From assembly GCA_036435485.1 (NCBI GenBank), contig CM071598.1:199185148-199249147 (forward strand): 64,000 bases of DNA, written 5' to 3'. This DNA comes from Saposhnikovia divaricata (Eukaryota; Streptophyta; Magnoliopsida; Apiales; Apiaceae). The position numbers were made by a program, and so were the translations under genes. Shown here in pieces: positions 55,001 through 64,000 of this stretch. The notes beneath the pieces are model-generated. The model saw only the letters and a program-made list of their open reading frames with translations. It made no database searches and was not told where the DNA came from. Position 1 is the first letter of the stretch, and each line of letters opens with the position of its first letter.

Positions 55001-55718
55001 GGGGAAACGGGGTGTGAGAAGGGAAAAGAAGTGGGGACGGGTAAATGGAATGGTGGTGTCGTGGCAAGAAATAAGTTGGATTGTTTTGTTCTGTTTTTGA
55101 AAGAGTTGTACAGCCAGTGCATCAAGTGGGTGTGTTTTTTAGGAGCCCCTTATTTTACACTACAACTCTAGCAGAAGCTGAACAAAATTGTAAGGGCTGC
55201 TGCACGGCTTGCTGTACGGTTTGCATCCTGTACGACAGCCCGTGCAGCCCCAAAATTTTACAAAAATTATTTTTTTTTTCCAGAAAATTCCCACAAATCC
55301 TTGAATGCTTTAATAAAATACTAATTCCTGAAAACATGAAACAAACACATCAAGGCACGAGTGGAACAAATCTACAAAATATAAAAACTATAATTAACGA
55401 TACTAAATATTATTGAGCGGGGCGTTATTATTACTTTTTTTTTTTGAAAATCTATTATAAAATTCATTAATCACACCACAAAAATACATATTTTTTTTTT
55501 GGTTATTTTCTTAGAATTAAAATAGATGAAAAATGGAATCCCCACTCACTAATATTTAGATCAATCCTCAAATTCACAATATGAATAACACCCTACATCA
55601 ATGCAAGAAATCTAACACACGCATAAAAAATATATAAATACATACGTACCTTGGGTTGCCTCCCAAAAAGCGCTTTGTTTATTGTCGTTGGCTCGACTTA
55701 TTTATACAAGTATTATAA
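52036..55718. other. Non-coding internal region of the LARD-like element
   Basis: No protein domain recognised. From 53890 to 54960 the plus strand is an extreme A-rich, low-complexity tract (AAAATAAAATAACTAA-like) with an AAT microsatellite near 54322-54350; T-rich tracts occur near 52865-52940. A GC-rich inverted-repeat block related to the LTR module is at 55190-55255. Confidence 0.6.
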
Positions 55719-56588
55719 CTAATGAGGTAAAAAAGCAAATAAATGCACATACCTACGAATCAATAATAAGAATAAGGTGTGCAAATATACCTTTGATCCA
55801 TAAAAATATAAAAATATTTTTAGGACCTTCACATCTTCAAGAGACTTTGAAAAAGAAAAGTAGTTAGAAAAATTGTCAGAATAATCATTATAACTACGAC
55901 TCAAAAATTGCTCCCAAATTGGATCCTTATATACCCAAGCAAAAATTTCAACCTCATCAATCTTAAGCTCAAATTCCTTCTCAATTTTAATTGGACATTC
56001 ATCAATTTTTATCTCATCTACCAATTCATTAAGCTCAAAGATATTTTCTAAATTTGGTAGATCCTCAACTACATCCAATTCATCATTGTCAAGCTTAGGG
56101 CACTCGTCAACTAAACAAGCAAATTCGTCATGCATAACATTTTCATCAATTACAAAACAAGAATCGTGATTAGTAGGAGAATTGACCTCCGATAATTGAC
56201 TCACGGTTTCGGCTAGTTGACTCATTTGCTTCTCCAAGTTGGATATGATTTGAGAAGTGTTCTTTTCCAAGTTGGATATCCTTTGAAAAGTGATGTTTTG
56301 AAATTGGAGGTTATTTGCCGCCATTTGCTTCATCATTTCTTCAAGTGATGACAATGTAGATGAAGAAGACCCTTGATGGCCATGGGAATTATATTGTGGA
56401 TCATAACATTGATTTTCAAAAGCATATGAATAATCGATGGTAGGAGGGTAAGGGGCATAGCATGAGTTTGTAGAATAGAAAGAATTCACCTGATATGCAT
56501 TTAAATTCTGAAAAGAATTAAAATCTTGATATCGTTCTTGATCGTGGGTGAAATCTTGAGCATTATTCCAACCAAAATAATTCTCCAT
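55719..56588 (-). CDS. Gag-related ORF of the LARD-like element (289 aa)
   Basis: ATG at 56588, about 150 bp after the PBS in element sense. The N-terminus is rich in Asn, Tyr and Gln (NSFQNLNAYQVNSFY). Residues about 80-140 read SLEEMMKQMAANNLQFQ and SNLEKQMSQLAETVSQLSE, like the C-terminal part of plant gypsy gag proteins (compare the Athila-like relic at 1-1690). The rest is acidic (ECPKLDNDELDVVEDLPNLE) and unrecognised. No zinc knuckle. It may be a gag fragment kept for packaging, or simply a remnant. Confidence 0.6.
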   Translation of the reverse strand: MENYFGWNNAQDFTHDQERYQDFNSFQNLNAYQVNSFYSTNSCYAPYPPTIDYSYAFENQCYDPQYNSHGHQGSSSSTLSSLEEMMKQMAANNLQFQNITFQRISNLEKNTSQIISNLEKQMSQLAETVSQLSEVNSPTNHDSCFVIDENVMHDEFACLVDECPKLDNDELDVVEDLPNLENIFELNELVDEIKIDECPIKIEKEFELKIDEVEIFAWVYKDPIWEQFLSRSYNDYSDNFSNYFSFSKSLEDVKVLKIFLYFYGSKVYLHTLFLLLIRRYVHLFAFLPH

Positions 56589-56753
56589 TGTCTCCTGAAA
56601 GGGTTAGTTGTCTATCTCCAATAAACATGAAGACACACCAATAAAAAAAAACAAACAAAGAAAGAAAAATTATATACAAAGATAAAATCTAAAACATAAG
56701 AAACAATTAACTCAAAATTAATATTGTTGCCTTCCCCGGCAGCGGCGCCAATT

Positions 56754-57991
56754 TGAAGGTAGTGTTTTTCGAAGTTCGTTCACAGGGAAGGACTATCAAT
56801 ATCGATTTCGAGTAGATTATCTCTTACAATCTAGAAGTGTGAACAAGGGGGGGTTTTGATTTGGTTGAGGTGTTTTATCAAACACCTTGCATACAATAAC
56901 TATATTACTACAAAAATACAACTAAATCAATGGCAACTATCCAAATTACCAACACAACAACACAATGAATAAATAAGCAAGATAAGAGATATACGACCCA
57001 AGGATATAGCAAATCAAGCACTTCAACCCAACAAGCAAGATATATCTAACTCTACCTAACCAAGATAATTGGTGAAGCACACAATCACTTATTTCTCTTC
57101 TAAAAACACTAATTTAGTGAAGCACATAAATTAGCTCTCTTGATAATAGCTACCAATAATGAAGCACTACTAGTATAACCAAATCAAGGAATTAAACAAA
57201 GAGAGGCTAGGACAAACCCAAGGATGAGAAGCTCAACCACGGTATTTGCACTTGAATCTTGTGGATTTAGGTACACTAAACCTTGTGCTACTATAATGAA
57301 TGAACTAACGATTACGTATTAGAACAATCAATTAGCAATTGAAGATACGAGAAGAGTAAGGTGAAGCAACTTACAATCTCCAAGCAACATCATAAGCAAT
57401 ACATCACAAGCATTCAAGATAGAGTGAAAATAAACCTTACTTAAATGAAATGGGTTTTGTACAAGAAATCCTCCTTGAGCCAAATAAATGGAGTTAGTTA
57501 CTCATAATCAATGCTAGATTACAAGTAATTAATGTCTCCTCTCTAATTCCTACTAACCCTAATTGTGTTCTTGAAGAGGCAAAGAAGAAGATAAAGAAGT
57601 TAGATGTTAGAAGTTAGATGTGATATAGGTTAAGATATGATATGCTCATTTAATACTCAGCAGCTCCGTACGGCCTGCTGTACGGCCGTACAGCTGCCCG
57701 TACGAAAATTCTGCTCCTTTGAACGGCCTGTTGAACGGCCGTACAGCTGCCCGTACGAAATAAAATCTTCAATATAATGCATTAAACACCTCCCGGCATT
57801 GCGAGCATGCATCTTCTAACTATCCTCTTGAATTTCTTCGCCTTCCAAGCCCAAAATAAGTCATCTTTTCAACAATTAAGCATGAGGCACTGAAAGATGA
57901 AAAACATAACAAATATTAATAAAACAACATTCGAAACTAACAAAAATGCAGAAGAATAAAAGACAAAACGTGTATAAAATACACATTATCA
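56754..57991 (-). repeat. LTR-B (5' LTR in element sense)
   Basis: 1238 bp, nearly identical to LTR-A. Bordered on the PBS side by 56753 and on the other by the 12-bp remnant 57992-58003. Confidence 0.93.
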
Positions 57992-58003
57992 AATCTTCCA
58001 ATT

Positions 58004-59229
58004 TGAAGGTAGTGTTTTTCGAAGTTCGTTCACAGGGAAGGACTACCAATATTGATTTCGAGTAGATTATCTCTTACAATCTAGAAGTGTGTAAATGGGG
58101 GGGTTTTGAGTTTGGTTAAGGTATTTTAACAAACACCTTGCCTACGATAAATAAATTGCTACAAAAACACAACTAAGTTAATGGCTAATATCCAAATTTG
58201 CCAACACAACAACACAATGAGCAAATTAACAAGACAAGGGATATTTGACCCAAGGATTATGGATATTCAAGCACTTCAACCCAACAACAAGCAAATATAT
58301 CCAACTCTACCTAACCAAGATAATTGGTGAAGCACACAATCACTTATTTCTCTTCTATATAAACACTAATTTAGTGAAGCACATAAATTAGTTCTCTTGA
58401 TACTAGCAACCAATAGTGAAGCACTACCAATTTAACCAAATCAAGGAATCAATCAAAGAGAGGCTAGGACAAACCCAAGGATGAGGAGCTCAACCTAGGT
58501 ATTTGCACTTGAATTTTGAGAATTTAGGTACACTAAACTTGTGCTACTATAATGAATGTACTAACAATTACGGATTAGCACAAACAATTAGCAATTGATA
58601 TTACAAGAAGAGCAAATTGAAGCAACTTACAATTCTCCAAGCAAAATCATAAACAATACAACTCAAGAATTCAAGATAGAGTGAAATAGATCTTACTTAA
58701 ATTGAAGTGGGTTTAGTACAAGAATTCCTCCTTGAGCCAAATATATGGAGTTAGTTACTCATAATCAATGCTAGATTATGAGTAATTGATGTTTTTCTAT
58801 CTACTCTACTAACCCTAATTTTTTTCCTTGAAGAGGCTAAGTTAGATGAAGATAAACAAGATGTAGGTTAAGTTATGTTTTGTTCTTTTAATACACAGCA
58901 GCTCCGTACGGCCTGCTGTACGGCCGTACAGCTGCCCGTACGAAAATTCTGCTCCTTTGAACGGCCTGTTGAACGGCCGTACAGCTGCCCGTACGAAATA
59001 AAATCTTCAATATAATGCATTAAACACCTCCCGGCATTGCGAGCATGCATCTTCTAACTATCCTCTTGAATTTCTTCGCCTTCCAAGCCCAAAATAAGTC
59101 ATCTTTTCAACAATTAAGCATGAGGCACTGAAAGATGAAAAACATAACAAATATTAATAAAACAACATTCGAAACTAACAAAAATGCAGAAGAATAAAAG
59201 ACAAAACGTGTATAAAATACACATTATCA
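58004..59229 (-). repeat. LTR-C, mosaic third LTR
   Basis: 1226 bp. By eye 58899-59229 is identical to LTR-B, while 58004 to about 58895 differs at many sites (for example GTGTGTAAATGGGGG for GTGTGAACAAGGGGG). Followed by the GTGAC duplication. Confidence 0.9.
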
Positions 59230-59234
59230 GTGAC

Positions 59235-61290
59235 TAAAAGTTACAACGTCAGATTCGATGATACCAAACTCTCATCAATTTCAAGAGATTCTAGTGAACC
59301 TGAGTCCCTAAAATTTCAGAATCTGGACTTAGAAGATCTTGAAGATGAACCTGAGTTGGTTGTTCCATTAAATGTTCCAAGTGTACATGAAGAACCTGAG
59401 TCTAGTGAACAAGCTAATTCTACAAGATCAGGAGAGACTTCTTCAGTACGAACCGGCAACAACTCAGGGGGAGTAAATAGCAGCTCAAGGACTACTGTTC
59501 AAGGCTCGAGTCGAGTTGACTCTAGTTCTGTAGGAGCTGGCACTAACTCAGGGGGAGTTAGTGAAAATAATCAAAGTAGTCAGCACCCCAACTCAGAAAG
59601 TCAAGCTGAATCATCAAGACAATTTCCAGGTGAACGAGTATGGAATAGAGACCATCCGTTTGAGTTAATTATTGGTGATCCAGATGCTGGTGTGACTACT
59701 ATAAGAACTGCAAGAGCTGACATGGCAAATATCTCCTTATATTCTGGGTTCTTATCCAAGCTTGAACCTAAAGAAATAGAAGAAGCTCTTGGCGATGCTG
59801 ATTGGGTGATTGCAATGCAAGAGGAACTCAATCAGTTTGAAAGGAAGAAAGTTTGGAAACTGATACCCCGACCAAAGAACATATCCGTAATTGGAGCTAG
59901 GTGGGTATTCAGAAATAAACTGGATGAAAACGGACTTGTAACACGAAACAAGGCTCGTTTGGTTGCAAAAGGTTATTCTCAGCGAGAAGGAATTGATTAT
60001 GATGAAACCTATGCACCAGTTGCAAGACTTGAGGCAGTCAGGATGTTCTTGGCATTTGCAGCACATAAGAACTTCAAAGTTTTCCAGATGGACGTGAAAA
60101 GTGCCTTCCTGAACGGAGAGATAGAAGAAGAAGTGTATCTGGAACAGCCGCCTGGCTTCGTTGATCCAGAACATGCAGATTTTGTGTATCTACTCTTCAA
60201 ATCTGTCTATGGCCTCAAGCAATCCCCAAGACGATGGTATGAAACCCTATCCCTATTCTTAATTGAAAATGGTTTTGTTAGGGGAGTAATTGATAAAACA
60301 TTGTTCTATAAAGTTGTGAGAAATGACTTAATACTTGTTCAAGTATATGTGGACGATATTATTTTTGGGTCATCAAATGAGCGCTTGTGCGAGAAATTTG
60401 TCAAACTAATGCAGGAAAAATATGAGATGAGCATGATGGGAGAGCTGTCCTTCTTCCTTGGATTACAGATCAGTCAGAGAAAAGATGGTATCTTTATCTG
60501 TCAATCCAAGTACGTCAGAGATTTACTCAAGAAGTATAATCTAGAAGATGCATCAGCAGCTAAGACTCTCATGGCAACAGCCACGAAGCTTGATGAAGAC
60601 AAATCAGGTAAATCAGTTGACATCACAAGTTATCGAGGTATGATTGGCTCACTCCTCTATTTAACTGCAAGTAGACCCGATATAATGTTCGCAACTTGTT
60701 TATGTGCAAGGTTCCAAGCGGATCCTAGAGAATCACATCTCGTAGCCGTCAAAAGAATTTTTAGGTATCTCAAGGGCACACCAAATCTAGGGATTTGGTA
60801 CCCAAGAGATACAGGTTTTAATCTTATTGGCTATTCGGATTCAGACTATGCAGGTTGCAGGATTGATAGGAAAAGCACATCTGGTGCTTGCCAATTCCTT
60901 GGCAGAAGATTGGTGTCCTGGCAAAGTAAAAAACAACATACAGTATCTACTTCTACTGCTGAAGCTGAGTACATTGCTGCTGGAAGCTGTGTAGCTCAAA
61001 TATTGTGGATGAGGAACCAATTGAAGGATTATGGCATGGAGCACAACAAAATTCCAATCATGTGTGACAACACAAGTGTCATTGCCATAACCAACAATCC
61101 TGTAGATCACTCAAGAACCAAGCATATTGACATCAGGTATCATTTCATAAGAGAACATGTCGAGGAGGAGACTGTGGAGCTACATTTTGTGCCCACAATG
61201 CAACAAATTGCAGATATATTCACCAAACCTCTTGATGAAGTAACATTCAATAGGTTGGTTGGTGAATTGGGAATGCTTAACACAAGTTAG
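59235..61290 (+). pseudogene. Sirevirus-like reverse transcriptase and RNase H
   Basis: Open to TAG 61290 in the same frame as 49777-50798. A Ser/Asn/Gly-rich linker (two SGGV repeats) is followed by RT: WVFRNKLDENGLVTRNKARL, QMDVKSAFLNGEIEEEVYLE, catalytic VQVYVDDIIFGS; RNase H: GYSDSDYAGCRIDRKSTSG and the ADIFTKPLDEVTFNRL end. The KIPIMCDNTSVIAITNNPVD and HSRTKHIDIRYHFIREHV wording is typical of Sireviruses. No internal stop, but separated from its 5' half by the inserted element. Confidence 0.87.
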
Positions 61291-62938
61291 TAAAGCCTTC
61301 TATCTGTAAAATCCATGTTTATGTTTGTATGTGCAAGCTAATCAATCATTATGTGCTTAGACTTTAAAATGCCTAATTAATGATTGTTATAGTTTGCATA
61401 TAGTGTGATTTTGCATAAATTCCTTGTGTTTTAAGTGTCTTTTATAGCACAAATCTGTGAATTTATGCTTGTTAGATTGCATGATCATAGGGGGAGTTAA
61501 ATTCATAATATTCTAAATATTGCATGATTTTTAGATGAATTTACCTTTGAGTTTCATGTAATTAGAGACCTTAGAATTAAAAAACTTCATAATTTCGAGT
61601 TAGGTTCTATCTCGAAACTCATCTAGAAATTCGACTTGAATTTCGACTTAATCTGTCAGAGTGAAGTTTTTGAAAAAATTCTAATTCTATCTTCAAAATA
61701 TTCGAGATAAAGTCTATCTCGAATTTTATCTCAAAGGTTGAGATGAGGTTTCCATTAAGGGAATATTTTGAAAAGAACTGAGAATTAACTTCGAGTTAGT
61801 ATATCTCGAAACTTAACTCGAATTTCGACTTGATGTTCGAGATAGAGTTCTTAGTCTATCTCGAAACTCAACTCGAATTTCGACTTGGTGTTCGAGATAG
61901 AGTTCTCAGTTAAGCTAAAGGGAATTTTTCGAGTTACACTCCTAACTCGAAACATATCTTGAATTACCCTGTACTTTTTGGTTCAAGGGGGTATTTTGGA
62001 AAGAATTTGAGATTAACTTCGAGTTAGTCTATCTCGAAACTCAACTCGAATTTCGACTTGATGTTCGATATAGAGCTCTTAGTCTATCTCGAAACTCAAC
62101 TCGAATTTCGACTTGATGTTCGAGATAGACTTCTAACTCGAAAAGTATCTTGAATTTCCTTGTCTTTCTTAGAAGGGATTTTTCCAAGTTTACTACATTT
62201 CATAAATGTTCGAGATAGGATTTCCCTATAGTTTCTGCTGAAAAATTGGTTAAAGTGTTCATTTGTGCTTAATTGTTCGAGTTAACTTCTATCTCGAACT
62301 TTATCTCGAAGTTCGACTTGATGTTCGGGATAGAAATGTTCGAGATAGAGTTCGACTTAGATGTTCCCTGTATGGACTTGGTAATTTTCACTCTTTTTAA
62401 CAGGGACATTTTTGTCATTTCACATTCATCTATATATACATCTCTAACTCGATGCCTAATTCACTTTACCTAATTTCATTTTCACAGCAGCCGTTTCACA
62501 AAAACAGTGCGATTTCACAGACTTCATACAATTAACCCGTGTTTTTGTGATTAAACTCATACTAATCACGAATTACTGCCAAATTTTTGACTGTTAATCA
62601 CTGTGTTATCATTAATCATTGTGATACTGTGTTTTGTAACCGCATATACACGCGCATATACATACACACAAACATCAAGTTTTGTGTATCTGTTCAAAAC
62701 ACGAATTCATATTCTCCACATATACACACGATTTCACTGATAAACACACGAATATTCATCTTTGTTGAATATTCAGATCTAGTAATTGGCTGTTCATATT
62801 CCGTAGTTTAAATTTTCAGACTATCTTTTGATATTCTCGAAAAATTAAAAGGAATAAAACTGAGTAATTCGTAAATTATTTGTTTTTTCAAAATTAAATA
62901 AAAAATTCACATCTTTCAAAGAAAAACATTTAATTAAA
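61291..62938 (+). other. Post-pol spacer with TCGAGATAG/AACTCGAATTTCGACTT repeats
   Basis: Between 61590 and 62360 words such as TCTATCTCGAAACTCAACTC, AATTTCGACTTGATGTTCGA and TCGAGATAGA recur many times, with an inner spacing of roughly 60-70 bp and a larger unit of about 225 bp (TTTTGAAAAGAACTGAG near 61768, TTTTGGAAAGAATTTGAG near 61991). GGGGGAGTTAAATTCATAAT near 61490 is purine-rich. No coding region. Confidence 0.75.
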
Positions 62939-64000
62939 ATGGCTCACCAATTTTCACTTGCTAAAAACAATTTTTATAATATTTCTACGGAAATTGGTGA
63001 TCAACTCCCGCGGTTTAAGTTTTGGATACGATTTCTCAATTTGTACTCCGTAGCTAGCCATGCTTTTACTGCTAAACCTACACTAGTACATGATGCTTTA
63101 CAGCAATTATGGACTAGTGCGGTTACTTTTGGGAGCAAATCAACCCCCTTAGGTTTCAGGTTTACCTTAGCGGGTCAGGAATATGAGGTGACTGAAGAGA
63201 TTGTCAACAGAGTTCTGGGATTCCCAATTAAAGATGCTTATGATCCAGAACCTACAGCTACAGAACGCCTCAGATTCTTTGAAGAAATTGGATGTTATCC
63301 TCCGAAAGGCCCAATCACAGGAAATATCCAAAAGCAATTCTTCCATGTGGAATGGAATTATTTTTTCGAGGCCATCACAAGATGTTTTCGGGCACGCGAA
63401 AAAGACTTTCATCAAATTCCAATTCTAATGCAAACCTTTGCAGTTGCCTTAGCAAGAGAACTGGATATAAATTATGGACGCATCGTTCTCTCTGAGATAG
63501 TGGCCTCAATGGGATCTCTTGCAAGCAGAGACCTCACTACAGCTGATGTTGTCTGCTGGTTTCCTCGGTTCCTTCAAATTCTCATTAATGACCTAATACC
63601 GAAGGATGCTCTTGCTGTTAGACAGAGATTTGCCGGAAGCCCAACATCTGCATCGCTAGGGATGGGCACTAAGTCACTTTCAACCATTGCTAATCAGGAT
63701 AAACATCAAGGTAAACCGATGTCAATTCCTGAAAATATACAAATGTGGCTTAGATATGATGCAGGAGTTACCAATTTGGAGGCATCATCACAAGTTTCAT
63801 CACATGCTCAAAATCCATCTGTTCATGCTGAGGCATTTGATGAGATTCCTGATGAGGAAAGCGATGATGCACAAGGTAATCAATCAGGTAATCTCTCCCT
63901 GCATACTATTCATTCCTCCTATGTATCTGATTCCGCGACCCAAGAGACTGCTAACCCGCAGGATCTATCCCAGGGTGAGAGCTACATTTCTGAGTCCAAT
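62939..64000 (+). CDS. Post-pol ORF of the Sirevirus-like element (at least 354 codons, open at window end)
   Basis: ATG at 62939 in TTAAAATGGCTCACC. The frame stays open to base 64000 with no stop. It encodes MAHQFSLAKNNFYNISTEIG, a helical region (FLNLYSVASHAFTAKPTLVH, ALQQLWTSAVTFGS), EYEVTEEIVNRVLGFPIKDA, FFHVEWNYFFEAITRCF, PILMQTFAVALARELDINYG and a Ser/Asp/Glu/Gln-rich tail. It resembles the extra ORF found after pol in Sirevirus-type elements of eudicots (sometimes called env-like); no signal peptide or membrane segment is evident in the part seen. Function unknown. Confidence 0.72.
   Translation, partial: MAHQFSLAKNNFYNISTEIGDQLPRFKFWIRFLNLYSVASHAFTAKPTLVHDALQQLWTSAVTFGSKSTPLGFRFTLAGQEYEVTEEIVNRVLGFPIKDAYDPEPTATERLRFFEEIGCYPPKGPITGNIQKQFFHVEWNYFFEAITRCFRAREKDFHQIPILMQTFAVALARELDINYGRIVLSEIVASMGSLASRDLTTADVVCWFPRFLQILINDLIPKDALAVRQRFAGSPTSASLGMGTKSLSTIANQDKHQGKPMSIPENIQMWLRYDAGVTNLEASSQVSSHAQNPSVHAEAFDEIPDEESDDAQGNQSGNLSLHTIHSSYVSDSATQETANPQDLSQGESYISESN

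Larger units (their letters stand above)
50799..59229 (-). mobile_element. Non-autonomous LTR element (LARD-like) with three LTRs
   Basis: Minus-strand element inserted in the copia pol, target duplication GTGAC (50794-50798, 59230-59234). Minus order: LTR-C (59229-58004), a 12-bp remnant AATTGGAAGATT, LTR-B (57991-56754), PBS TTGGCGCCGCTGCCGGGGAA (from 56751 down; tRNA-Asp type), a gag-like ORF, about 3.7 kb of non-coding DNA, polypurine tract AAGTGGGGGAAGATT, LTR-A (52035-50799). LTRs start TGATAATGTG and end CTACCTTCA. LTR-A and LTR-B differ by about two substitutions and one indel in 1237 bp, so the unit is very young. No RT or integrase: it depends on a helper. Confidence 0.9.
46884..64000 (+). 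mobile_element. Sirevirus-like Ty1/copia element, interrupted and running off the window
   Basis: 5' LTR 46884-48332, PBS TTGGTATCAGAGC from 48335, repeat-rich leader, gag fragment from 49154, integrase to 50798, an 8.4-kb inserted element (50799-59229), RT/RNase H to 61290, repeat-rich spacer and a further ORF from 62939 to the window end. Long LTRs, a large post-pol space and an extra ORF are Sirevirus features. The 3' LTR is outside, so the left edge (TGAAAGATAG) rests on similarity to the solo LTR start TGAAAGGCAT. Confidence 0.82.

Noticed and set aside
54862..55125. Phe/Leu-rich minus-strand ORF resembling a membrane protein
   Set aside because: Caused by the T-rich strand of the low-complexity A-rich tract.

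Overview
The window is plant nuclear DNA, almost certainly from a eudicot with a large, repeat-rich genome. Evidence: spliced introns with GT..AG ends, LTR retrotransposons of typical plant lineages (Tat, Athila-like, chromovirus, Sirevirus-like), Stowaway-like MITEs, Helitrons, and an ankyrin/PGG (ACD6-like) gene family known from land plants. I cannot name the species from the sequence; the RLE-type reverse transcriptase relic recalls asterid genomes, but that is a weak impression. There are no bacterial features.

Only two host genes are visible and both are broken. (1) An ACD6-like ankyrin-repeat membrane protein gene lies on + between 27835 and 40936. Its three exons join in phase (607 + 545 + 564 nt, 571 codons plus stop) once two insertions are discounted: a Ty1/copia element in intron 1 (28502-33384, target duplication CTAAC) and a Ty3/gypsy chromovirus inside exon 2 (33924-39598, target duplication TTTTT). 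(2) A truncated F-box gene fragment on - (45320-45868) carries one nonsense codon and sits inside a cluster of very short LTR-like (TRIM-like) repeats.

Layout: 1-1690 Athila-like gag/pro relic (-); 1691-3560 unassigned sequence plus a 34-bp tandem array; 3683-5361 Helitron copy 1 (-); 5403-6015 tandem duplication; 7170-7992 two Stowaway-like MITEs; 9315-22653 an unusual non-LTR reverse-transcriptase pseudogene (-), split by a full-length 10.7-kb Tat-lineage gypsy element (11691-22371, target duplication TTGAC); 23232-23446 a MITE; 23723-25193 a small non-autonomous LTR element (GTAAA); 25490-27628 Helitron copy 2, ending about 200 bp before the ankyrin gene; 27835-40936 the ankyrin gene with its two insertions; 41431-42964 a dispersed direct repeat; 43045-44935 a solo LTR of a Sirevirus-like element (CCTTA); 45028-46443 the TRIM-like cluster with the F-box fragment; 46884 to the window end a Sirevirus-like copia element, interrupted at 50799-59229 by a non-autonomous element carrying three LTRs (GTGAC).

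The most unusual content is: the RT relic with N-terminal zinc-finger-like and C-terminal CCHC/endonuclease-like regions (R2-like architecture rather than the usual plant LINE type); a spliced three-exon antisense gene with its own TATA box inside the Tat element; the three-LTR tandem element whose LTRs carry a dense array of GTAC (SPL-type) motifs; a 131-bp higher-order repeat in the Sirevirus-like LTR whose vocabulary recurs in its leader and post-pol region; and a post-pol reading frame of at least 354 codons that runs off the window end.

Insertion order can be read from nesting. LTR pairs of the Tat, copia and chromovirus elements each differ at about 1%, and the two outer LTRs of the non-autonomous unit (50799-57991) at about 0.2%, so most of the disruption is recent. 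Counts were made by eye.
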